DNA from: Acanthaster planci
Lineage: Eukaryota; Echinodermata; Asteroidea; Valvatida; Acanthasteridae
Length of the DNA stretch: 64,000 bases
Assembly (NCBI RefSeq): GCF_001949145.1
Contig: NW_019091471.1
Span: forward strand, 1-64,000
Direction of reading: 5' to 3'
The position numbers were made by a program, and so were the translations under genes. A model generated the notes under the pieces. It saw only the letters and a list, made by a program, of their open reading frames with translations, was not told the DNA's origin and made no database searches. This document shows positions 49,201-58,973 of the stretch, piece by piece (within the stretch, counting starts at the first letter, position 1; each line of letters starts with the position of its first letter).

Positions 49201-52200
49201 TTTTATTATGTAGACTTCTATAACCCCATGAACTGACCCGAATCCCACACCCCGCCCTATATCTTTCATTCTTTGTTTAATTTCATACTTATAGGGGGAA
49301 TACTTGAGCCTTAAAAAGGATATCCTTCTTTTTGTGTCTAGAGGATATGGTGATGTGTGAAATGCCCGTCTTTCTGCCTCAGCTTATTCGTTTTCAATGT
49401 TTTTTGACCTGGCCATCCCAGGAGCTACCTTATGAGAACAGATGCGAATAAGATGAGCACGAGGATGTTCCAGAGCTCTCAGATATTAAAACCTCCTTGT
49501 CTGGAGTGTGTACTCTCCTGATGTCTTCCAAATCTAATCATCTCTCGTGGCCAGGGAGCTCGTGTCGCAACTCCTCTGGAAGAGCGACCGCTGCAGCCCG
49601 CACGCACAGAGATATTATGTTGTCATGCTTCCATTGATCCAAGGAACATTGTTATAATGTGGATATATTAAGTACCAGAAAGTAACTTGTCGATACAAAG
49701 ACATTTTGACTGTTACTCAGCACCTCTGAATTGCAAAGCTGATAAGTATTCAGGGACTGATCTGAGAAGTCTTTTTTCCATTATATTGCATCTAATTACA
49801 ATGGAATCAGTCATGAGTTGTATTTTCACTAATGAACTGTGGCCTGGAAATTTGTTATTGCTTTTTAATTGTTTGGTTCATTTTTGTTTCCAGAGGTGTC
49901 TTTGTTTCCTAGTCTGCACTCATTTTTGTCAAATTTCTACAATAAATGTCACCTTTGTTCTGGAAGGCATTGCATACTTAAGCTATCTGAAGACACTTCC
50001 TATAAAAGTCACAACATTGGTGATGATAGCTCTCAAGCCTTTCTAACATCATTCATTTTATTGTTTCTTGGGTGGGCCCCAAATGATCAGTGATGTCATG
50101 CAAAAATGTGGCACACTGAAAATACTCCCAAACCAGTGTGCCCAGCTGTTTTCTGACTAAATCAGTGTAAAAATGAAACCAAAAAAGTCATTGGATGTCA
50201 TTTCCTGGGGTTATCAAGGCAAGGATAACCTTGCAGCCCTGTGTTGTCTAGGCCTCAGTTCCCAGCAGTGACATAGCAAGATAAACATTGGAAACCGCAC
50301 CCCAACCATGAGTGTGAGACAGTTCAACCTTCCTCCCCTCTCCCATCAACATGGTTAAAAGCCACAGGTTGATGAACTGGCCATAACAAGTGGAATCTCA
50401 CCATATCCCTGTATTTCTATGCAGAAGAACCCCTGGGAAATTTCACCGCTCAATATTCCTATTTGCTCTGTGCACGATCCATTGAGGGCGCTATACCTGC
50501 ACAAAACTAGTCTTTTCTTGTTACTTTCACAAGAAGTAACAGAAGTCACAGAAGTGCATGCCAATTACATGTGCAACATAGCACAGCCATGCATTAACAC
50601 CTTTCACCCAGACTACACTTAGGGAGCCAAAGTGTACCCGAGTACAAATAAGACAGGACACAAGAGAAAATGTCACCAGGCCATCTGGTTTTCTTCTTTC
50701 TTAAAAATTTTCACTGTTAAAGGGACAAACTGCACATTGTGTTCAGCTTGGTTAACATTTATAATAGTAATATTTTACCAAATCCATGAAATTGCCTTTT
50801 GCATTTAGATTACCTAAGTTTCAATTTCTGTTTTTTCCTATTTAAAGTTGGGGACCACTTCTACAGCTTTATGTGTCACAGATGCGGTGAAAGACAGCAT
50901 ATCTCGGTCTCTCAAGATTTGGGGGAAACCTACATACTTTTTAAATTGTTTGACTATTGTCCTAATCCATGCTTGTATAAATTGTCTGGTCTGTCACAAA
51001 GTAATACTCCAAATTGGTCAATATTTGTGGATTCTCAGTGTTCTCAAAATTGCTTTTATGCATAAAGAAAGTGAGATTAAGAGGAATAGAGTTCAGACCA
51101 TTGAGCCACTTAATCATCTTCACCACAGCCTTTCATATTCCTTGCATGAATTATTCCTGAACAGTTTTACCAAGTTCCTTCAAAAAGAGGCAACTTTTCA
51201 GATGGAAATTATTCTTTTAGTTAAATTTATTCCTTTTCCCTTTATTGTTTGTTTTCATCCTTAATTCCCCATTTCCAACTTACTCCATTTAATTCCCAGA
51301 GATCAATTTTCAAATTGAAAATGATCAGGGGGAGGGGGAGACTTCCTCAGTAGAAATTGAATTTCAGTTTGCTATTTTGTTGCTACGGATCTAATACTTT
51401 GCAGTTGTCCAAAGGAAATAATAATTCATGTTATTCATAACTCTTGTACATTGAACGAAGGATTCAGAAAGATAACAAACATATTATTTTCTGTGAAGTT
51501 TTTCTCATTTCTTATCCTGTAACTTCTGCTCTTCTTGTCCATAGTTCCGTCTGCCACCCCCCTCCCAATTTCTCCTTATAAAGTCCTTGCCTGCAATCTT
51601 CAGTAATGAACACACCGTAATGAACAATGAAACAAGAAAGAAGGAAAAAACACGTCTAACTATATCCTGCCCAAAAAATTAACGTTCGGTCTTGGCGTAG
51701 TGAACAAAAGATGCTCCTCAACAAAAGTAATCACACAAAAGCAGCCCCGATGGCAAAATTTGATTATTTTGCCGTTCTGGACGTAATTATCATGTGCGTC
51801 CTTTGGTGTTCATCTCCCAGGGTAATATGCAGTATTTTGACATTGCCGACGGGATTTTGTTTTCACCAGTGTTGTTGTAGATGCCCAGCAGAGGGAAATG
51901 AACTGCCTTTTTTCTCTCAGTAGTCGTGTACCAGCACTTTGGAGTTGGAGATAACAAAGGTAGAAAAACTCACAGACAGACCAACCATTCAATCAGGCAG
52001 ATTGGTTGAAGAGAAAAAGTGAGTATGCTAATGAATGTGGTCTCGGCTATTGCTGGGAGGCGCTGTGCTTGCCCTCTGTAGTGTACTATTCAAATTGAGA
52101 ACTGAAATTTCGAACATGCATGGAGAAAAACTTTAAGATTAACCCATCATATTCAACCATCACTCCCTTTGAATATACACAAGATCCTCACTACGGGTTT

Positions 52201-53298
52201 ATTGTTAGGAAAGCACCAAACATTTACCTCAAAATGCATGTTTTATATCTTTGAATCTCAGGCTAATTTGTTAACCACAGTGCAAACCCTGCTACTCAAT
52301 CCAGATTTTGACAAGGGTTATGATAACGTTTTGTTATTTGGAAACATGAACTTAGTGAAAGAAGACTAGCAATAGGGAAAATATGAAAAGGAAATGTTTG
52401 GAATTTAAAAATGCTAAGATTGAGATTGAAGTCCACAGTGCAAAGAAGCGTCTAAGTAGAAGGTTTCTTTAAATCTAAGTCCCTGCCAAGTGATAAACTT
52501 TGTACATCTAAGATCATCACGTGCCACATTCAATTTACTGATAGTATGTAGCAACTGCACGGAAAAAGTGTTTTAAATTAAATTTATGAACAAATAACAC
52601 ATCTTTCATCAGCCTAGCTAATTTGTAAACCTTATGTTTTTATCTTAACAGAATTCATTGAACACTTGTTCTATTTTTAGGGGGCTTGGCATTTCTCTTT
52701 TAAATTGGAATCTCAGACTGAACAAAATAATATTAAAAAATGAGTCTAGTAGTTCTGCATATTTCACTGACAAGTAATTATGCACATTTCACTGATAAGC
52801 AATTGTCAGGCTTCTTCATCGCATACTGTCTTCTGACAGAAAGAAACATTGTGTTTCAGCTTACTTCAACTTATGAAGGAAGTCTCTGAATAGGGTGCAT
52901 ATTATCAATGGAAGTTCTGATATACATATTCAAAATTGTGGTACTCGTGAATTTTTTTCATAGTGTAGAAAAAAACTGTGGGCAAATGCATGATGTGACC
53001 ATGAATTATCAATAGCAGCAGAGTCTGTTTGTTCGCCACCTGATTTGAACATCTTTGGAGAAGTTGCAGCAGAGTAATTCACCTTCGGTCGTTCCCATTC
53101 TATAGAAAAAAATGTGCTTCCCCTCCAAATCTGAGGGATGGAATAAACCCAACTTTCCTGTCTCATCACATGTATCCATCAGATTTTTATCCTCTTCTCC
53201 CTCAAATCCCAAGAGGCCCAAGTTGAAACCCCTGATTCCCTCAATCCTTTAGAAAAAGGGGGATTTTCATATTTGATAAGTCTTATTTGCCGTTTGGT
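46227..53298. other. Intergenic DNA with short dispersed repeats
   Basis: No exon is recognised. Two pairs of similar segments occur: 48246-48286 resembles 48798-48834 (ATTTTGGTTGTT...ATTCCACACA), and 48481-48560 resembles 50771-50840 (TGAAATTGCCTTTTGC...). A GC- and CpG-richer stretch lies at 49430-49620. An X-box-like site is at 47571. Confidence 0.4.
47571..47585. promoter_or_regulatory. Weak X-box-like site
   Basis: GTTGCTAAAGCAAAC is a degenerate inverted half-site pair. It is weaker than the other sites in the window. Confidence 0.3.
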
Positions 53299-53644
53299 AT
53301 GAACCTGCCGGCACACTTAAGCCCCCCATTGTGGTGGCATGGGATCAACTGGAAAAGGGGAGTGGCCAACTCTAGAGAAGAAAGAGAGAGAGGGAGAGAG
53401 ACACGGAGAGTGCCTCCGTCTGCTCACTGCCAGCAGATAAGATGCAGAGGTAGGGAGAGCAAAGCAGCATTGTTTTATTTCCCTCTCAGCAGTGTAGACC
53501 CACGTCGTCCAAAAAGGAGAAGTAGGATTGCACTTTCTGTTTTTTGCTCCGAATCAGTGCCTCTAAGATAAAAAACATAGAAGTTGGGATTGAGAGCTGC
53601 TTGCTCTGGAGTCATTCTCTCTCTCTCTCTTTCTTTGCCGAAAG
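53299..53644 (+). other. Candidate non-coding 5' exon (alternative first exon)
   Basis: A GC-richer stretch ends in GCCGAAAG followed by a perfect donor GTAAGT at 53645. It contains GA-rich (about 53380-53410) and CT-rich (about 53615-53632) tracts. No long coding frame continues to the donor, so a 5' UTR exon is the likeliest reading. The start is only approximate. Confidence 0.4.
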
Positions 53645-54870
53645 GTAAGTTATTTTTCTTCTCCAAAACTTCTCTTTGTAAATTTCTCCCTCGGTCAACG
53701 CAGGCACTTTCCATGTTTATTTAGTGTCATGTTTGATATTGGTGTTAGAAATACATTTGGTGGCCAGAGTTTAACAAAACACTAAGCTGAAGAGTCAGTC
53801 CTGTGCTGCCAAGACTTCTTGCAGCAAAGAAAATATTACAAAAAAAAATCAGTTTTAAAAGTGTTCTTGGCATGTGACAATATCATGGCACAAACCCATA
53901 GTCACATTTTTTTTGCCACCTGCTGTATCTTTTTAGACAAACAAAAGGTCACATCATATGTTAAGTGACACCATAGTTAGTCTTGAGTCAGTCATCTTAC
54001 TAGCAACTGTACCTTTACAACTAGTAGATCTTTTGTCAATTATTGATTTTTAGCAGTTTATTGACCTCCACAGAAATGGGAATAATGCATCAACATACAC
54101 ATTCACTTGTGAAAGACGTTAGAGAGGAAGACAGTATTCTTGTTTGTACCTTTACTACATAATAATAATAATGAGTAATAACTACCTGCATAAAAATTCT
54201 TTGTATAGAGAGCAAACATCATGCCATAGGCCTGCTGCTACTGTATAATGTGACCCTAAAAGATGATTGGGTCATTCGCAAAAGTGAATGTTCAGAGGAT
54301 TGATTTTCAGTCATGTAGAAAATAGCGACAATGTTTTCTTTTTAAATCATAGAAGATATTTTGTACATCCTTGTATTGAAAACTTATCAATCTTGAGGTA
54401 GTGTGTGTGCATGTTCTGTGTTCTTCCCACATAAAAATCTTACACCATCACATGGCTTAAATCCAACAACAGAAAGGTTTTTAGATTTAGATTCAGGAAG
54501 GGGAGTGAGGCAACAGCTGTCTTCAGTAGCCATGTTGATTATGTTGGTCATATGAAGAGAGACCATTTGTAGTTTGAGTTAGGAGATATGCAGATTCTGA
54601 TCTACTGTTGCAAATGAACTTCAGTAAGCATTGCCCGCTGATCCCAAATCTCTGGACAACAGGAAAAAAGTGTTACAAGTGTGTCACTGTTGCCTTAAAA
54701 CAATGAAATACAGCAGCAAAAGTGTTCATGGCTAGTGGATTTTAATGGTTTTAATTGATCTTTCATGTCATCATCAGGTTGTGATGTAACACAGTTGATG
54801 ATTTTAAGCCCTTCTTGTTTGAAGCATTTGCTTTTTCATTAATACTATTTTGATTCATTTCATTTTGCAG
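53645..54870 (+). other. Possible intron between candidate 5' exons
   Basis: Runs from GTAAGT to TTTTGCAG. It is AT-rich with an AAT microsatellite near 54161. Confidence 0.35.
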
Positions 54871-54899
54871 CTCCTTGAGATCATTTATCTCCAATAAGG
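54871..54899 (+). other. Candidate 29-nt non-coding micro-exon
   Basis: It is bounded by a strong acceptor (TTCATTTTGCAG) and a strong donor (AAGG then GTAAGT at 54900). It has no ATG. Together with the preceding donor it may form a spliced leader region of the gene starting near 58 kb. Confidence 0.35.
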
Positions 54900-55255
54900 G
54901 TAAGTTGCTTTTTGTGAGGCTGGCTGAGTTTTCCTACCTGGTTGCTCTTTCGGGCAAATGGGAGTGGGTAAAGGGGTCGCATTGGCAATGACTTGACCTA
55001 TGTCATCAATCCCAAGATAAGTTCACCCTTTTATCACTGTTGGAAGTCAAAGATGGATGGATTCTTGATGAGACTGAATTGTTTTTTGGTGAAGGGGGGG
55101 CATGTTTTCAAACAGAGAATTAGGTTATCTTAGTATTTTGGAGGGAAGGGCTCCCTTCCCCCAATTGGTGTCTTGTTGGTGAATTATGGGGAATTTTATT
55201 AGGGCAAAGGGTGGGAATTGTACATGCACCAATCATGGTAACACCACACAAGTGC

Positions 55256-55322
55256 CATGACCATCATCATCATCACCATCATCAGTGGCACCTCAATTTA
55301 TCACCATTACACCATCACCACA
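55256..55322. repeat. CAT/CAC microsatellite
   Basis: Imperfect runs of CATCATCATCATCACCATC with interruptions. The histidine-rich frame through it (55211-55432) is not supported as a gene. Confidence 0.8.
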
Positions 55323-56105
55323 CCTTCTCTTTTCCAGTACAACTAGCTCACCCACCACACAGCTACCCCACAAAAACAATATTTTTATGTGAAAAGAAAA
55401 ATCAGTGCTGGATAGCCCCTTGTGATCACTGAGCCACAGGCCATTTTCTGATGCAAGTTAACTTGTCAGAAAAGTTTGTTAAGCTGAGCAAAATTTTCAT
55501 CCACACATTGATGGATGTGGCCCCTGATACATCACCAAGTGGGGCGCAAATTGTGTATTACCACTTAAACATGACAGAAATCTGAAAAAAACTAAACAAA
55601 TCCAACGGCAGAAGGTCAGTGGTTTTTTGTCTTCTTTTTTGCATACTACAGAAAAGCATGCCCAACTGACAATCAAATAAAATGCTCCTTCAGAGTGCAG
55701 CTAAGATTTCAAATTACCTTCATTTGAACTTGGCAAGATATTTGTCCCTTTTTCCAAGCATTTTTGTGCCACATTCTTATGATAAGAGCCTCTCCCTGAA
55801 AAAAAAAGAATGGTGTCATTCTCTTGAACTGTTAGGGGAAAATGATCACAGAAAGCTAAGAGTGCATTGCCTAGGGGCAAACCCTTACAGCTTACATAGT
55901 TTCTCTCAGGGCATTTGGGAAAGCAGCAAATATTCCCTTTCGTAAGGGAAAAAACTCTCTTCATCCAAAACAAGAATAAGAAAATATTTCGATTAAAAAA
56001 AAATTCAAGCCATTTCGTTTGATGAAAACCAAAAGCACTCATCCTCTTAAAAATGCACCGCTCCCTGTCTTGCAAAATGTGCGCTCATCCTTAGATGGCT
56101 GTCTT

Positions 56106-56119
56106 GTTTCCATGGCAAC
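56106..56119. promoter_or_regulatory. RFX X-box site
   Basis: GTTTCCATGGCAAC fits the classical X-box consensus with inverted half-sites around CATG. Confidence 0.6.
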
Positions 56120-56760
56120 GGGGATTGTCAATGCTAGATTTGTCATCTGATTACTAGATGGGATGCTCTGCTGAGTCTCATTAGGATGTCCGGAGAGGCA
56201 GTTTTCTTTTCTTTTTCTAATTTTCCCCATGCCGTAGGGTTTCTCTCAACCTCAAGTGCTTTTGGATAATTAATGCAGGTGGTTGATTGCGTGTATCAGG
56301 TTTTGCAGAGTTTTCTTAAGGTTTGAGTCAATGTGGAATTTTGGTAATGTTAAAAGTTACTTTAACGCTTTTCATCTTTTTGCTTGCTAGTTTTTAAAAA
56401 GGCCAAAAAACAGTTCTCTTGCATTGTAATGCGTGGAATAAATTATCAAAATATAAGAAATTAAAAGCAATCTGTGAAAACCCTCCATATTACATTTAGA
56501 TCCTAATGTCAGACAGGACAAAACGAAGTTCTTAGGCTGAATGTAATATTTCCACCAATAAATTCCCTATCCAAAGCGAAATTATGCTGTTAGCTTGTAT
56601 GCTGCCCATTGATTTCAACAAAGTTTAATTCAGCAGCCCTCCGTTTCATTAAAAAAGATAGACATGATTTTTATTGTTCTGAGTCAGCTTCCTTATATTT
56701 TGCTTCCGATCCGCCCCGGGATCTTCTCATGAACTTTGAATGATGCAGTAACAGTGTTGG

Positions 56761-56774
56761 GGTTTCCTAGCAAC
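56761..56774. promoter_or_regulatory. X-box-like site
   Basis: GGTTTCCTAGCAAC, identical to the minus strand of 24617-24630. A one-base spacer separates the half-sites. Confidence 0.5.
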
Positions 56775-56916
56775 TTTGTTGTCTCTTGTCTTGCTTACCT
56801 CCACTCTACCTTGAGAATGAAATAAGGGAATTCCACCGTCAGTTCTGTTCAACCCTTGAAACAGCTAATAGGTGCCAGATACAAAGTGACTGCAGATTTG
56901 TGTCATCACAACACAC

Positions 56917-57142
56917 GAGTCATTCTTAAAAAGTTGGGGGCCTATTTGTCCTTTCCCTGTCACATCCAGCATGTGATTTTGTAAGTTTAGAACACATTCT
57001 CTAATTTCCAAGAGTTATTAACTAATGCAAATTACCTGCCAAACAAATAAATGATGTAGTTCTTTTTCAAATTATACAGGTCGGATGTAACAGGAACAGG
57101 GAAAAATATCATACGTGGACCCCTGATTTATAGAATGATTCA
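56917..57142. mobile_element. MITE copy 2, related to the element at 39.6 kb
   Basis: Shares the phrase ATGTGATTTTGTAAGTTTAG, then ACACATTCTCTAATTTCCAA and CCAAACAAATAA, with copy 1 in the same order. It has inverted ends GAGTCATTCTTAAAAAGTTG versus ATAGAATGATTCA, plus the CCCTGTCACATCC / GGATGTAACAGG pair. It is more diverged than copy 1. Confidence 0.8.
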
Positions 57143-57949
57143 GATGGATTTATAGTTCATATTCCCATACCCCAAATTCACCATGAGGCAAAAGGGGGCA
57201 TTACACGAGTACATCAACTGAAGAATGGTTGCATTATATTCAAAGTTTGAAAACAAAGATGCAGACTTAGTGCCACAGTAGTAAAAGGTCGGTACTTTCA
57301 ACTTTGTCCAAATTAACAGTCTTCCGGGGAAAAAATCAGTCTTATTTTATTTTATTCTAAAATGAATTTTTTTTTATCATTTTCCCAAATGAGGTACATT
57401 TGTGACAGACGGAAAGAAGGAGAATTTGCAGCTATAAATGTGGCTCATACCCGCAGAACATTCAGTATTTAAAATAACCAAAAATGAAAGTATAAATGCT
57501 GCTGTAGACTTACTGGAATCTTAGATTCTTAAGTTTTTCAAACGAAGTTCCAAATGACATTGTTATGCGTATGCTTTTATCAAGTAACCAGCAAACATTT
57601 TTTTCTGTTTTGCAACTACTTCTAAATAAGGAAAGAAAGAGGAAAGACTTCGATGAATGTGACAGAATTGTTGTTTCTTTTTTATTTCAAATCTATTTCC
57701 CTTTATAAAAAATGCACACAGAGGCTTTGATTTGGAATCGAAATAAATTGACATGTAAATGTAGCACTGATTATCATTACGAGTGAAGCACAGTGCAAGT
57801 AAAAAAAAACCGAACATGATCAGTTTTCCTCCCAAATGTGTTCTTTTACGTTTGACAAAACGTTTTGTTCGAATAAAATCAAGAGAGAGGTTTTAAAAGT
57901 TTTAAGGAATTGGCCTTATGTACCTGCTTATTCTTGGCTGTTGAGCAAA

Positions 57950-58130
57950 CGATCTGTGATTGTTGTGGCGCACTCGCGCGACAGGTGTAACGTCGTTGCC
58001 AACCCGCCAATTATTTTATACGTCCAGCTCTCCCATTGGCCAATCGAAAAAGCAAAATCTAAATAATAATCAAGGAGGCAGTGCCTAAAGTGATGTCCAA
58101 CGGCCGTTTAATTATGTATGACATGTACAT
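57950..58130 (+). promoter_or_regulatory. Probable promoter of the downstream gene
   Basis: CpG frequency rises here (GCGCACTCGCGCGACAGG). The palindrome ATTGGCCAAT at 58035-58044 gives a CCAAT box on both strands, and CCGCCAATT at 58004 gives another. No clear TATA box is positioned. The start site is not defined. Confidence 0.45.
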
Positions 58131-58599
58131 CTGCAACAGTCGTTGTATTACAGCAGGTTGACTTTCTGGCTCGTCGATCGAGCGAGCGTGCATGTTTTTC
58201 AGCTATCCATTTAGTGAAATGGTTGTCAGCGGCGGCACGCGTACGCACAGCACTGTCAGTTGCTCGCAAGCATCACACTCACAAACCGCATGCATGCCAC
58301 CATTTGTCGTGTAACATCGTAGATCGAAAATTTTCTGGCCAGTTTTAGAAGGAAAAGAGTAGCTAGCAAGCCGTTGCTGGTGCTTGACAATCACTTTTGT
58401 CACCGTCAAACAAGCCGAAACACCCTTTCCACATGCACCGACACTACAGCACCCGTGTTTCGTAGTAGGTTTCTTTTTCTTTTTTTTTCCTTTCTACTGG
58501 TTCATTTTATTTTTCGTGTTGGCTTGCGGTCACTTTGTATGCATAAAATTTTTATTGCGTCTGTATTTTTTCTCAAGTGAAAACAATGTCCTGTCCCGT

Positions 58600-58680
58600 A
58601 TGTCACCACAGGCTCACCAAGTATTCCAGCCGCCAGGTTTTAACCCCTATTATCGCCAGCCGTCAACACGAATTCCCTAA
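58600..58680 (+). CDS. Short upstream frame of 26 codons (uORF or frameshifted N-terminus)
   Basis: ATG at 58600 opens a Pro/Gln/Tyr-rich peptide (MSPQAHQVFQPPGFNPYYRQ then PSTRIP) ending at TAA 58678. It lies in the leader of the probable RBPMS-like gene. Its composition resembles low-complexity protein more than random sequence. It could be a uORF, or part of an N-terminal extension broken by an indel. No family is recognised. Confidence 0.3.
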   Translation: MSPQAHQVFQPPGFNPYYRQPSTRIP

Positions 58681-58922
58681 GTCACCCGGTTGGGCCCACG
58701 GTGAGCTGTTATCTGCAGCAGCGCCAGGGACCACCGCCATCCACCTCGGCCGGCGTTCCAGCCGACCAACTCGCACCGACGCCGCCCGCCGCCGTTCGAC
58801 CACAGCCGCCGCATCACGGCGTCTTGGTCGGCCCCGGCGCGGAGAGCCAACCACCCGGTAAAGTGGGGAGCTACGTGGAGTGCACTGCTGACGAGTCGGA
58901 GCCCGTCAGGAAACGGCTGAAA
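58644..58922 (+). other. Open Pro-rich frame upstream of and in frame with the putative start
   Basis: From the stop at 58641 to the ATG at 58923 the frame stays open for 93 codons but has no ATG. It reads CYLQQRQGPPPSTSAGVP and later SYVECTADESEPVRKRLK, with a basic RKRLK cluster like a nuclear localisation signal. The sequence is CpG-rich. It is either 5' UTR, an N-terminal extension begun at a non-AUG codon, or coding in a transcript with an upstream start. A possible acceptor (TGTCACCACAG) ends at 58611. Confidence 0.35.
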
Positions 58923-58973
58923 ATGTCCACAGTTAGTATGGACTCGTCTGCTAGCACCGCCGGAGAGGACGAG
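58923..58973 (+). CDS. First coding exon of a probable RBPMS/couch potato-type RNA-binding protein (partial gene)
   Basis: Encodes MSTVSMDSSASTAGEDE and ends in phase 0 at the perfect donor GTGAGT (58974). Vertebrate RBPMS proteins have a short, poorly conserved acidic N-terminus ending EEE directly before VRTLFVSGLP, the start of the single RNA-recognition motif. An exon ending GEDE is what an orthologue would need. RBPMS also neighbours DCTN6, in the same orientation, in vertebrates. RBPMS proteins dimerise and bind CAC-containing RNAs to control splicing and mRNA localisation. None of the RRM is in this window, so the identity rests on exon form and synteny only. It could be another nuclear protein. 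Confidence 0.45.

Larger units (their letters stand above)
54900..57949 (+). other. Candidate leader intron or promoter-distal DNA
   Basis: AT-rich sequence containing the CAT microsatellite, two X-box sites (56106 and 56761) and MITE copy 2. No exon is recognised. Confidence 0.35.

Noticed and set aside
55211-55432. Histidine-rich 73-codon frame
   Set aside because: Produced by the CAT/CAC microsatellite; no other coding evidence.
58577-58861. 94-codon Arg/Ser/Thr-rich frame
   Set aside because: It is the out-of-frame reading of the CpG- and Pro-rich leader; the frame that reaches the GTGAGT donor in keeping with an RBPMS-like exon is different.
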